From JACJXW01 sp964418125 (GTDB lineage: Bacteria; Bacteroidota; Bacteroidia; Chitinophagales; Saprospiraceae): 64,000 bases of DNA. The first letter of the stretch is position 1. Every line of letters starts with the position of its first letter. The notes below the pieces were generated by a model that saw nothing but the letters and a program-made list of their open reading frames with translations, ran no database searches and was not told the origin of the DNA. This document shows positions 8,454 to 17,475 of this stretch, piece after piece. Position numbers and translations under genes: made by a program. The stretch covers positions 34,525 to 98,524 of the forward strand of contig CAYQKY010000010.1 of NCBI GenBank assembly GCA_964418125.1. The letters are read 5' to 3'.

Positions 8454-10004
8454 CTATGCCTTAGCAGCAAATACGGGCTCCATCCACCCGTAGGTGCGGG
8501 CCCCTTCCCGCACGCCTTTTTCGCGGCAGACCTCCTTCAGGTAGAATTCTCCCTGTACGGGCAACGCGCTCTCTGCCGCCTGCCCGCGGTGGAGTTGCTC
8601 ATAGGTGTAGTAGTCGATGGCGGTGCGCCGGCTGAGCCGTTCCATCAGGCCGAATTTGCCCACGGTTTCTTTCCAGCCGGCCTGCACTTTACCTTCAAAT
8701 ACTTTAGACTTGGAGCCGCTGCCATAGGCGAAAAAGCCGAAACGGCTGCCCTCCAGCTCATTGCTTTCTTCCAGGGCGGCCTCGAGGCTGCTCATTAGGG
8801 ACAGGAAGATGGAAGAAGTATACAGGTTGCCGACGAGGGAAGAGGCGCGCTCTCCGGCGGCTATCTTTTCCGCTACGAATACGCGGTAGGCGTCCGTCTT
8901 ACTGATGGCGCGGAGGAAGTGGGCGTTGGCCTTTTCGAAGGCCTCATCGTCCGGGAAGTTTTCCCGGATGGGCTCCTCCAGGCCGTATTCTTCCGCCAGG
9001 GCCGGCCAGGCGCCGGTGGCTTTGGCCTCCATCAGGTACACTTCCGGGAACATACGCCGCGCCTGGAAGGCATACGGCAGGTGGAAGACCAGGTTGGCCC
9101 AGTTGCTGGAAACCGCCTCGGTTTTTACATCGTATCCGGCCTGGGGAGCGAAGTGCTCCAGCGCTTCCCGGATGCGTTCCTGGTAGCAGGCATTGGAGTA
9201 AGGGCCGTCGAAGACCGGCGTTTCCTTGTGCAGCATGATGCTGGCCTCGCTGCTGGTCAGTATGCCTCCGTTGGGCGCCATGTTGGCCAGCCGGGCAAGG
9301 GCTTCCCGGGCGGCTTCGGTATCTTTGCCCGCCAGCTTCAGGGCTTCGCGGAGGAGGTTCTCCTTGGTGGCGATGCGGACCGGCTTGAAGAAGTCGTGGA
9401 CCGGGCGGGTGGCCACGCCCCAGGCCTCGCCGAAGGCGATCAGGCGGGGGTTCTGCCGTACCAGCAAGGCAATGGCGCCGGCGCCCTGGGTGTATTCGCC
9501 GCCCGAGCCGAGCTCATATTTAGCGTTATCGGAACCTACTACGATACCGGTGCGCTGCTCGCCCCCTTTCACCCAGTCCAGCGTATTCTGCAGGGCGTCG
9601 ACGGCGCCGATGCAGGCGAAGGTGAGGTCTACCACGTCGCAGTTGAGAAAACAGTCCGGGCCGTACTTGGGCGCGTAGTACTGGGTGAGCATCTCCAGCA
9701 CGTAGGTGGCCATCGGTTTGGAGCCGTCGACCGAGCTTTCCGTGCCCATGTATATGCGGCCGACCTCCTGCGGGCGGAGGCTATTCTTTTCCATCAGTTC
9801 CAGAACGGCATTGGCGGCCATGGTGGCCACATCCTCGTGGGCATCGGCAACCGACATGGCTTCCAGCCCCAGGCCTTTATTCAGTTTTGCGTATTCCAGG
9901 TTGCGCTCTGCCGCCAGCGTTTCTATCGGCAGGTAGATCTTCGGAATGTAAGCCGCCATATCGTCGATACCGACAGGCATTAACTGGGATTTTACTGATC
10001 TCAT
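8454..10004 (-). CDS. mvaS: Hydroxymethylglutaryl-CoA synthase
   Basis: The enzyme condenses acetyl-CoA with acetoacetyl-CoA to HMG-CoA in the mevalonate route to isoprenoids. Counting from MRSVKSQL, the 516-residue protein shows the catalytic Glu89 in YMGTESSVDGSKP, the acyl-accepting Cys131 in DLTFACIGAVDA, and His308 in VFHLPYAFQARRMF. It is longer than the roughly 390-residue Gram-positive enzyme, with added sequence around 200-270 and at the C-terminus, as in other Bacteroidota. An alternative start lies at 9980 (MPVGIDD). The gene stands alone; no other mevalonate gene is adjacent. Confidence 0.9.
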   Translation of the reverse strand: MRSVKSQLMPVGIDDMAAYIPKIYLPIETLAAERNLEYAKLNKGLGLEAMSVADAHEDVATMAANAVLELMEKNSLRPQEVGRIYMGTESSVDGSKPMATYVLEMLTQYYAPKYGPDCFLNCDVVDLTFACIGAVDALQNTLDWVKGGEQRTGIVVGSDNAKYELGSGGEYTQGAGAIALLVRQNPRLIAFGEAWGVATRPVHDFFKPVRIATKENLLREALKLAGKDTEAAREALARLANMAPNGGILTSSEASIMLHKETPVFDGPYSNACYQERIREALEHFAPQAGYDVKTEAVSSNWANLVFHLPYAFQARRMFPEVYLMEAKATGAWPALAEEYGLEEPIRENFPDDEAFEKANAHFLRAISKTDAYRVFVAEKIAAGERASSLVGNLYTSSIFLSLMSSLEAALEESNELEGSRFGFFAYGSGSKSKVFEGKVQAGWKETVGKFGLMERLSRRTAIDYYTYEQLHRGQAAESALPVQGEFYLKEVCREKGVREGARTYGWMEPVFAAKA

Positions 10005-10181
10005 GACAGTAGGTTGTGTTAAAAAAACAGCAAAAATGCACCATTTCATCGGCAAAACCGCCAAACGGGGCAAAAATGATTAGGGAAGAAACAAAGGGAA
10101 GGGATTATGGTTCATGGAGCAGGTTGTTAGTGGGCCGTTTTCAGTTGTTTGTTGCCGGCCCTCTACATCAAAAATCCCAAA

Positions 10182-10967
10182 TCAAAAATCCTCGATCCCC
10201 CCTCCCACCTCCTCCCCGATCAGCCGCAGGCCGTCCAGCGTCAGGTTGGGCTCGATGGCGAAGAACTCATCCTTCAGCGGATGCAGGATGGAAGAAAGGC
10301 CGCCGGTAGCGATGGCGATGTACTGCTGGCCCAGTTCTGCGCGGATGGCCTGAAGCATGTGGCGCACCAGCCCCACATAGCCGATGAGGATGCCGCTCTG
10401 AATGGCGTGGACGGTATTTTTGCCGACCGCTGAAGCCGGCAGTTCGAGCGGCACCTCCGGCAACTGGGCCGTTTTCTGGAAGAGGGAGGAAATGGCGGTC
10501 TTCAGGCCGGGGGCGATAGACACGCCGAGGAGCTCTCCGGCTGCGTTGACGGTCGTGAAGGTGAGGGCCGTTCCGAAATCGGTGATGATGCAATCCTGCT
10601 GAAAAAGGTAGTGGGCGGCCACGGCGTTGGCGTACAAGTCGGCGCCCAGTTCTTCCGGGCGGGATATCTGCAGGCGCAGGCGCGGATAGATGTCCGGGCC
10701 GACCAGGATGGGGCGGGTGCGGAACAGGTGGAAGGCCAGTTCCTCGAACGTGGCGCGCAAGGCGGGCACGACTGTGCTGACCACCGTCTGCCGGATCTGA
10801 TCGGCGGGAATATCGAATTCAAGCAGAAAGTTGGTGATCTGCACTTCGTAGTACAGGAGGGCCTCCCCGTCGGCCATGGTCGGCAGCCGCCAGGTGTGTT
10901 CCCAACGGCCGCCGTTTGCCAGGCCGAAGGTAACGTTAGAGTTTCCGATGTCAATCGCCAGTAGCAT
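10182..10967 (-). CDS. coaX: Type III pantothenate kinase
   Basis: CoaX phosphorylates pantothenate in the first step of CoA synthesis. The 261-residue protein begins MLLAIDIGNSNVTFG, the phosphate-1 motif of the ASKHA fold. It continues with GADLYANAVAAHYLF, the IITDFGTALTFTTV phosphate-2 motif, GVSIAPGL and the IATGGLSSIL adenosine motif. Length and motifs are normal. It is divergent from the next gene with an 80-bp gap that must hold both promoters. Confidence 0.92.
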   Translation of the reverse strand: MLLAIDIGNSNVTFGLANGGRWEHTWRLPTMADGEALLYYEVQITNFLLEFDIPADQIRQTVVSTVVPALRATFEELAFHLFRTRPILVGPDIYPRLRLQISRPEELGADLYANAVAAHYLFQQDCIITDFGTALTFTTVNAAGELLGVSIAPGLKTAISSLFQKTAQLPEVPLELPASAVGKNTVHAIQSGILIGYVGLVRHMLQAIRAELGQQYIAIATGGLSSILHPLKDEFFAIEPNLTLDGLRLIGEEVGGGIEDF

Positions 10968-11047
10968 GAGGCGAAAATAGTGTTTTCCTGATTTTTCTTA
11001 CCGCCTGCGAATGATTACCTTGTAAACTGAACCTCAACAAAAACGAT

Positions 11048-11608
11048 ATGGATACTCCGGATACCGAAATTTTCAACCTCCAGCGCAAAGTTGACCAGTA
11101 TAAGGAAGTGCTGCAAAATACCGAAAAATACCGGGAGGAGTGGAAGACAGGCCTGCGCGAAAAGATCAAAAGCATCCTCCAGCACCTGGTCACCGCCACC
11201 AAACTGGACGCAGAAGTCGTCACCCGCGAAGAGATCGAGAACCTGGGCGCCGTGGTTCTTACCCTGGGCACCTCCAAGAGCGGCATGTTCCAGAAAGTCA
11301 ATGAGGACATCCGCCGCGACCTGATCAAACACAACGGCTCCCTGGTCTACCAGCAACTGTTCAACGGCAAGATCATCGTGCTGATCAACTACCCCTTTAT
11401 CGAGAATTACGGACAGCCCCGCCCGCCGAAGACCATCGCCATCTACCGCCCCGAAGAACTCAAAGAACCCTACTTCGTCCGCCATCTGGAAGACCTCATT
11501 CAGGAGATCACCAACTGGGAGGATTACGACGATGACGAACCTAACAAGAGGATCGGCTTCCAGCTCAACTTCAACCCGGACGGGCTGGAGAGCGGGCAGC
11601 CGGAGTGA
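11048..11608 (+). CDS. Conserved protein of unknown function
   Basis: The 186-residue cytoplasmic protein is not recognised. Residues 5-60 are helical and probably a coiled coil (NLQRKVDQYKEVLQNTEKYR). A mixed alpha/beta domain follows, with SLVYQQLFNGKIIVLINYPF and PKTIAIYRPEEL. It ends in an acidic tail containing YDDDEPNKR. There is no signal peptide or membrane segment. It is transcribed away from coaX. Codon use and GC content look like the neighbours. Confidence 0.72.
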   Translation: MDTPDTEIFNLQRKVDQYKEVLQNTEKYREEWKTGLREKIKSILQHLVTATKLDAEVVTREEIENLGAVVLTLGTSKSGMFQKVNEDIRRDLIKHNGSLVYQQLFNGKIIVLINYPFIENYGQPRPPKTIAIYRPEELKEPYFVRHLEDLIQEITNWEDYDDDEPNKRIGFQLNFNPDGLESGQPE

Positions 11609-11816
11609 GTGTGGTTCTTGTGGGCAGTGCTTTTGCGGTAAGGCTTTTTACTGCTCCGGGCGCTGCGGTTTTGCCCCTGGCAATTGTTGAATGGTTATAT
11701 TGTTTCATTGTTTTTCGCCCTGGGAGCTAGAAGGTAATTGGGGAGCCGGCGGCCCGGCCTTTACCGCTCAAAGCATGCCGCTGCCTGCGGAGGCAGGCTG
11801 ATCGCGCCCATGAGGT

Positions 11817-12347
11817 TTATTCTTCCTCTTCCCCATTCTTTCCCTGCGCCACCCCGCGCGCGAACTCCAGAAAATACTTATGCCCCGGCGTAAATCGGAA
11901 CACCTCGTCGTCGATCTTGTCGATCAGGCGGCGGCGGGCCAGCAGGTGGTAGAAATTGCGGCGGGAGGAGCCGTCGCGGAGGCTTTTGGTAGCTTCCAGC
12001 ACTTCGCGGAAGGACGACAGCTCCAGCAGGCGCTCCACATCCTCGTAGGCGAAGGTGCTGAAGCTCAGCTCTTCCATGATGTTCTTGCCTTCGCGGTCCA
12101 TCTCGTAGCAGAGCACGCCCAGGAAGATGCAGATGTCGCGGGAGAGCGTGTCATTGTCGCGGGCGCTCTGCAGGAAGGCATAGTCGCTCTGGCAAAGCAA
12201 AGACAAGCCGAAGGAGGCCTCGAAGAACTGCTGGTAGAAGTCCAGGTTCTCCCGCAGGCAGGTGAACTCGGGTTCGCCCTCCACCAGGAAGCGGGCGTCC
12301 ATCAGTAAGGCTTCGGTGATCTCGCGGTGGTATTCTGGATATGTCAT
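11817..12347 (-). CDS. KITE-like subunit of SMC complex (JetB/MksE-like)
   Basis: This 176-residue protein is the last gene of the SMC operon. In Wadjet (JetABCD) and MksBEFG complexes a small winged-helix dimer (JetB/MksE, KITE family) bridges the kleisin. Here the all-helical N-terminus (YHREITEALLMDARFLV) leads to a winged-helix-like C-terminus: RRNFYHLLARRRLIDKI followed by DEVFRFTPGHKYFL. Identification rests mostly on size, fold impression and operon position. The start MTYPEYH at 12347 is preferred; upstream sequence in frame looks non-coding. A 170-bp gap with CTTCCG word repeats separates it from the kleisin gene. Confidence 0.6.
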   Translation of the reverse strand: MTYPEYHREITEALLMDARFLVEGEPEFTCLRENLDFYQQFFEASFGLSLLCQSDYAFLQSARDNDTLSRDICIFLGVLCYEMDREGKNIMEELSFSTFAYEDVERLLELSSFREVLEATKSLRDGSSRRNFYHLLARRRLIDKIDDEVFRFTPGHKYFLEFARGVAQGKNGEEEE

Positions 12348-12517
12348 TCTTTTCTGTTGATACCAGCTGTTTTCTGAAAAGGTTGATGTTATTTGCTTCA
12401 AAACCAACAGGGGGCGAAGGCGGAAGTGCGAAGTCGGAACGTGTCCTGGGTGGGAGCCCTCCCCCGGCATCTTCCGCCTTCCGCCTTCCGATTTCCGACT
12501 TAAGGCGCCACTGGAAC

Positions 12518-13735
12518 CTAAAGGCCTTCCGCCTTCACCCTCACCTTCACTTCCGGCACCTGAAAAACAAAATCCTCCAGCTCTATTTCAATCCGCCGGC
12601 CGGTAAACTCCGCTTCGTACCGCTCGCTGTCCTCGAAAACGATGCTGCAGATCTTCAGGAAGCGCTCGGTGGAGGGCAGCTGCTCGTTCTGGTAAAGGCG
12701 CTCGCGGCACCACCCGAAAAAATCGTCGACCGGCAACTGCTTCTGCAAAGATTCTACATAGAGCTGCCGGTCGAAGAGCACCTCATGGCGGTCGACGGCG
12801 GCGATCTCTTCCTCCTGCAGGATGACGGCCTCCGCCCGTTGCACGAACTGCTCCATAAAGAGCGCCACGTTGGCGCCCATACTGCTGCCGAAGAAATTGC
12901 GGTAGCTGCGGGTGGTGAAGGAAGGCACGTCGTGGCGGAAGGGCCGTTCCAGAAAGAAGAGCCACCCGCTGAGGATCTCGGATTCGGTCTGCAGCCGTTC
13001 GATCAGGGGCAGCAGCTCCCGGGAAAGGATGCGCGACTGCCGAAGGATGCGCTCGTTGCCGCCCCGCAGCAGCTCGTGCAGCTGCCCGAAGCGGTCGCGC
13101 GCCAGCTGATAGCCGTGCACCAGGCGCTCCCGGTTGGCGTAGGCCGAGATCTGGCCGAGCAGGCTGGCGATCGACTCGGAGTGCTGCAGGTCCAGGATGC
13201 TGTTGAGGGGGGCGATGTAGTACTCGATGAGGTGGCGGGCGCGGCGGATGCGCTCTCCGTATTCCATCTTGTCTTTGTTGGCCTTCAGGTGCTGCGTCTC
13301 GCGCAGGAGCTGGCCGGTGTTGTTCTCCACGTTCTCCAGGAAGCGCTGCACCTCGTCGTAAAGGGCTTCCAGTTGTTCCAGCAGGATGGGCTGCGCTCCT
13401 TCTTCCGGGATTTCCTGCACGGCGGTGAACAGCTCGCTGAAAGAGGTGCGGTACTTCTCCAGCTCGGACGGCAGCAGCGGCTTGAACTCGCTGATGAGAA
13501 AGGCCAGAAAGGCCCGCACCGGCTCGTTGAGACGGATGTCGTCATACTGCTCCGTCAGCAGCTTGTACTCGAAGAGGCGGTTGATGGAAATATCGCCCGT
13601 ATGCTTTGTCAGGGCGTTGAACTGCTCCCGCGAAATGACATTGCCCTCCAACTGCGCCAGGTAGAGCGAGCGGACGAGCTCGAAGTTCTCCACAATGAAG
13701 CGGAGCACCTTGTCGGGATCAGCTTTTAATATCAT
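12518..13735 (-). CDS. Kleisin-like subunit of SMC complex (JetA/MksF-like)
   Basis: The 405-residue protein is highly helical and charged. Residues 1-85 look like a winged-helix domain (KVLRFIVENFELVRSLYLA, then NRLFEYKLLTEQYDDIRLN). A long helical middle follows (85-260), and the end is strand-rich (IEIELEDFVFQVPEVKVRV). This matches MukF/MksF/JetA kleisins, which link the two SMC heads. Its start overlaps the Toprim gene stop by 17 bases, so it is translationally coupled. No enzyme motif is visible. The family call is inferred from fold and context, and a profile search is needed to fix the Wadjet type. Confidence 0.65.
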   Translation of the reverse strand: MILKADPDKVLRFIVENFELVRSLYLAQLEGNVISREQFNALTKHTGDISINRLFEYKLLTEQYDDIRLNEPVRAFLAFLISEFKPLLPSELEKYRTSFSELFTAVQEIPEEGAQPILLEQLEALYDEVQRFLENVENNTGQLLRETQHLKANKDKMEYGERIRRARHLIEYYIAPLNSILDLQHSESIASLLGQISAYANRERLVHGYQLARDRFGQLHELLRGGNERILRQSRILSRELLPLIERLQTESEILSGWLFFLERPFRHDVPSFTTRSYRNFFGSSMGANVALFMEQFVQRAEAVILQEEEIAAVDRHEVLFDRQLYVESLQKQLPVDDFFGWCRERLYQNEQLPSTERFLKICSIVFEDSERYEAEFTGRRIEIELEDFVFQVPEVKVRVKAEGL

Positions 13736-14522
13736 ACAACAGTATTTCCTGTTCCAGAAACCGCCCTGTCTTCTCCAGCAGGCTGCGCACCCTCGCCACT
13801 TCCGGAAGCTGGGAAGTAAGGGTCCGCTTCTTCATGCGGGAGCCCGCCTTCATGGGCTTCGAAAAACGGCGGTGCAGGGCTTCCAGGTTGTCCGGCAGGT
13901 ACAGCCGGGCGTGGGGATGCACCTCCTTGATGCGCAGGTATTCCTCCAGTCCGGTGTAGTCGTAGTCCGGAAAGTGCAGCCACTCTTCGGCCTGAATGCC
14001 GCGTATCGGCTGGCTGCCGATGCGTCCGTAGGGGTGGAGGAATGTCCAGGAATCGCCCAATACTTCCTCAGCGGCCATGAAGGCGTCCAGGTTCTCCACG
14101 CTGCACACCTTGCCGAGGCCCGCCTTGCGGATGCCGGCGGCGAAGAAGCCGAAGTTGGCCGTATGTTCTTCCAGGCTGACGGTGAAATCGTTGACGATCA
14201 CCTCCCGCCAGCCCCTCAGCAGGAAGATGCGCTTGCCGGGGCGCTGCCGGGCCTTCGAATCCCGGTAGTGGGCCACATTGGCTACGCCCTCCGCCACCGG
14301 TTCCTCAGCCTCATCCACCGGAAAGATGGATTCCAGGAAGGCGGCGAAGGCCTCTTCGTCAGCCACCCGGTAAACATAGCCCCGCCCCCGCTTTTCCCGG
14401 CGGATGATGCGGCTGTCCAGCAGTTGCTTGAACTCCGTACTGTCCCTCATCCCGGCGGGCAGGGAGCGCGCCGTCACGGGGGCTTCCCTAATTTTCAGAT
14501 AGAACCTTTTCCTCGGGGTCAT
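13719..14522 (-). CDS. Compact Toprim nuclease subunit (JetD/MksG-like)
   Basis: In Wadjet systems JetD is a topoisomerase-VI-like Toprim nuclease that cuts plasmid DNA held by the SMC motor. This 267-residue protein has a short winged-helix region (about 10-55, ending RGRGYVYRV). The Toprim core has Glu143 in VCSVENLDAF and the metal motif D186-x-D188-x-x-G191 in HFPDYDYTGLEE. A C-terminal LEQEILL segment resembles the DUF2220 end. It is much shorter than typical JetD (near 400 residues), mainly before the Toprim core. The ATG at 14522 overlaps the SMC gene by 35 bases. Confidence 0.72.
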   Translation of the reverse strand: MTPRKRFYLKIREAPVTARSLPAGMRDSTEFKQLLDSRIIRREKRGRGYVYRVADEEAFAAFLESIFPVDEAEEPVAEGVANVAHYRDSKARQRPGKRIFLLRGWREVIVNDFTVSLEEHTANFGFFAAGIRKAGLGKVCSVENLDAFMAAEEVLGDSWTFLHPYGRIGSQPIRGIQAEEWLHFPDYDYTGLEEYLRIKEVHPHARLYLPDNLEALHRRFSKPMKAGSRMKKRTLTSQLPEVARVRSLLEKTGRFLEQEILLYDIKS

Positions 14523-17190
14523 GTTTGGCTTGCCTTTCGATGAGATGGATCTTTTCGTCGATAACGATGCGTTCGCCCTTGCCGCGCCGTATGATGGCGT
14601 AGCGGTCGAAGCCGTCGACCATATCGGGGGCGGCGAATATGGGGTAGTAGTGGTTGTCCTGGCAGTACTGCACCAGCTGCGGCCGGTTCTTGCCGTCGAT
14701 GGTGGCGATCTCGTCGATAAATAGGACGATCCGGTTCTCCGGGCTGCGCACCGTCAGGCGGTTGATCACCGTCATAATGATGATAAGGCGCAGCATGCGG
14801 TCGGTGCCGTCCGACTCCACCTGCCGCGCCAGGTTGACCGAGCGGGCCTTGCCGTTGACGGTCAGGCGCAGCCGCAGGTCGAACAGCTCGCTGAAAGGGA
14901 TCACCTGCCCGCGCTCCAGGTATTCGCGCAGGGTCTCGAAGTGGTCGTTGGCGGCCTCCCCCTGCCCGAAGAGGGTATTGGCGTTGAGGGTCAGCCCGGC
15001 GATCTTCTGGAGGTCTTTCTGCAGGCGCTCGTTGGGCTCCAGCTCCACCTTGAGCGATTCGATGTTGGAAATGCTCACCCGCCCCAGCTGGTAGTTGAAC
15101 TCGTTGACGATGAAAGTGCGGAATTCTTCGTATCCGTCGAGGAACTTCTGGGCAGGGTTGGCGAATTGCACGGCGATGTTGTTGAGCAGGGTCTCGATGC
15201 TCTGCTCTTTGTCCTGCAGAGACCTCAGCTCCTGTTCCAGCGCATTGATGAAGCGCTTTTCATCGGCCAGGTCATGCTGGGCTTTGTTCTTGAGCTGATG
15301 GAAGAGGCGGTTTTTCTGTTCGATCAGCTTCAGATACCGCTCATGGCCCTGCCGGATGCTTTCGTACAGGCTGTGGGCGTCTTTGGTGGTGCCTTCCACA
15401 TCCTTTTCCAGGACGAAATGTTCGAGGTGGAGCCCTTCCAGCTCCCGCTGGTCGCGGCGCAGTTCATTTTCCCGCTGGCGGAGGGCGGCAACCTGCTCGG
15501 CGACGGCCTGCCGGCCGTTGTCCAGCCGCTCGATGGCCTCGCCGAGCTGGCGCAGTTTCTTTTCGGTTTTCTCTTTGGAGGCCGCCAGTTTGTCCCGGTC
15601 TTTTTTCAGCCCTTTGATGTTTTGTTCCACCTGTTCCAGGCGGCTGGCCAGCTGTAGGCCGTGCTCCAGCCGTTTCTGTTGTTCCAGGGCTTCGGCGCGT
15701 TGCTTTTCCAGGGCTTCCCGGTTGCGGATGGTTTCCAGCAGCTGGGAGATGCGGTTCCGTTCGCTTTCCAGTTCGGCGATCTCGGCGGCGAGTTCTTCCG
15801 GGGTGGCCAGGGGTTGCAGTTTGAAGTCTTCGGGAAGCTGGATCTCGCCGTCGAACAGGGAAACCCGGCGCCCTGTTCGGGTGGCCTTTTTGAGGAGGGC
15901 CGATTTCGGCAGGTGGCCCAGTTCCGGGCGCAGGACGCTGTTGAGCAGCTTGATGTCGTCGGGGTTGTCCGCCAGGTGGTTGATGAGCCAGTTCTCGCTA
16001 TTGGCCAGTTCTTTCTGTTTGGCCTCGATGCTGTTCTGCAGGCGTTGCCGGCGCCGCTCCAGGTCCTCCGGCGAACGGCCGGATACTTTGATCTCCTGCA
16101 GCTTGTAATTGAGTTTTTCCAGGGTTTCTCTCGTGCTCTGCAGTTGTTGCTCCAGGAGGGGCAGGGGCGGAAGGGCCTGTATTGTTTTCAGCACCTGCTC
16201 CTCCTGCTGCAACTGTTCCCGAATGCCCTGCACGCGGTGGCGCAGGACGCCTACTTCCTGGTGCAGCTCGCCCTTTTGGTTCTCCAGTTCCCGGCTCTGA
16301 AGTTTGAGTTCTTCGGCTTCCTTTTCTTTCCGGTAGAGCTTGTCGGCCAGCTCGGCGGCCAGGGCGGTGGCGGCCTGCCGGTACAGGCGGAACAGGCGGG
16401 CGAGGTTGTCGTACACCTCCTGCACTTCCCCGGTGAGGAGGCGAAACTGCCGGAATTCCTCCCTGATACTTTTCAGGATGGCCACCTTCTGGCTCTCCTT
16501 GCGCAGGCGGTCGATATCCTGCATATTCTGGCGGCTGTAGCTGAGCTGGTCCTGGTCGCGGTTGTCGGCGATGAGCAGGATGTCTTTCAGCGCCCGGTTG
16601 GTCACCAGTTTGGAGTTGATGAGGTAGCGGTATACCTTGGTGAAGCTGTTGGTGGTGCCGCTGCTCTTGCACTTGTCGGTCAGCCAGACGGCGGCGTTGT
16701 TGCCCTTTCCGGTGTGGTAGATCTGGCGCAGTACATCGGTAGCCTGCGGCAGTTCCCTGAGGCGCACCTGCCGCTCGCTGACGAGGTGGCGGGCCAGCTC
16801 CCGGTAGTTGCGCAGCTTCTGGCCTTTGGGCGTATGCTCGAAGAAGAAGTCCTTGCTGTATGCCGCATCCATCTTGGAATAGTGCAGCTCCGCCTCTCCG
16901 TCGCGCCGCACCAGCACGCAATAGCGGCGCCCCCGCTTGCTCACTTCAAAGACGATGTAACTGCGCTCCGCGTCCGGGAAATAGTGCGCGATGGTATCCT
17001 TATCGGCCGGCCGCTGGCCGCTGAAGTTCATCAGTTTCTTGTTGACCAGAAAGACGAAGTTGAGGGCGTAGATGAGCGAGCTCTTGCCCACGTTGTTGGG
17101 CCCTACCAGTTGCAGCGAGCGGCTCCCCTCGAAGTTGAGCTCGGCGATCTTATAGGATGAAGAATTGATCAGCACCAGTTTGGTCAGCAT
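14488..17190 (-). CDS. SMC-like ATPase of Wadjet/MksB-type complex (JetC/MksB-like)
   Basis: The 900-residue protein is an SMC/MukB-like motor and the first gene of the operon. The N-terminal head carries the Walker A motif GPNNVGKSS (30-38). Long coiled coils follow (about 230-375 and 455-660), broken by a small globular part near DIKLLNSVLRPELGHLPKSA that may be the hinge. The C-terminal head has a divergent ABC signature (VESDGTDRMLRL, 791-802) and Walker B IVLFIDE (821-827). Start MLTKLVL at 17190 puts Walker A at the family position. RecN or SbcC is less likely given the Toprim, kleisin and KITE neighbours. Confidence 0.78.
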   Translation of the reverse strand: MLTKLVLINSSSYKIAELNFEGSRSLQLVGPNNVGKSSLIYALNFVFLVNKKLMNFSGQRPADKDTIAHYFPDAERSYIVFEVSKRGRRYCVLVRRDGEAELHYSKMDAAYSKDFFFEHTPKGQKLRNYRELARHLVSERQVRLRELPQATDVLRQIYHTGKGNNAAVWLTDKCKSSGTTNSFTKVYRYLINSKLVTNRALKDILLIADNRDQDQLSYSRQNMQDIDRLRKESQKVAILKSIREEFRQFRLLTGEVQEVYDNLARLFRLYRQAATALAAELADKLYRKEKEAEELKLQSRELENQKGELHQEVGVLRHRVQGIREQLQQEEQVLKTIQALPPLPLLEQQLQSTRETLEKLNYKLQEIKVSGRSPEDLERRRQRLQNSIEAKQKELANSENWLINHLADNPDDIKLLNSVLRPELGHLPKSALLKKATRTGRRVSLFDGEIQLPEDFKLQPLATPEELAAEIAELESERNRISQLLETIRNREALEKQRAEALEQQKRLEHGLQLASRLEQVEQNIKGLKKDRDKLAASKEKTEKKLRQLGEAIERLDNGRQAVAEQVAALRQRENELRRDQRELEGLHLEHFVLEKDVEGTTKDAHSLYESIRQGHERYLKLIEQKNRLFHQLKNKAQHDLADEKRFINALEQELRSLQDKEQSIETLLNNIAVQFANPAQKFLDGYEEFRTFIVNEFNYQLGRVSISNIESLKVELEPNERLQKDLQKIAGLTLNANTLFGQGEAANDHFETLREYLERGQVIPFSELFDLRLRLTVNGKARSVNLARQVESDGTDRMLRLIIIMTVINRLTVRSPENRIVLFIDEIATIDGKNRPQLVQYCQDNHYYPIFAAPDMVDGFDRYAIIRRGKGERIVIDEKIHLIERQAKHDPEEKVLSEN

Positions 17191-17475
17191 TCGGCAGTTT
17201 TGTATTGGCCTTCGGAAAAGGCCCCAAAATAGCAATCTTTTCAGAGAGTTAATAGTGCAGGCCATTAGCCAGGGACGGGAAGGGCCTTGCTCCTCTCTCT
17301 GTGGAAGAGGAAAAAGCAGCTTACTAAGGCAAAAACCCCCGAAATGCTGATTTTAGTCATTTACAGAAGGGGAAGGATGACTTAAATTATTCACTGCCCG
17401 CCCTGTTAACTACCTCATCTTTAGGACAGCAACTTTTGTAACTCCTTCAACACATTAAAACCAGAAGGCCCACTC

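Noticed and set aside
15661..17160. Plus-strand ORF of 499 codons
   Set aside because: It mirrors the coiled-coil region of the SMC gene; the translation is Leu/Gln/Phe-rich and has no motifs.
14488..17190. Reading the SMC gene as RecN, SbcC or MutS
   Set aside because: The operon partners (Toprim, kleisin-like, KITE-like) fit a Wadjet/Mks complex, and no SbcD or RecN-type context exists.
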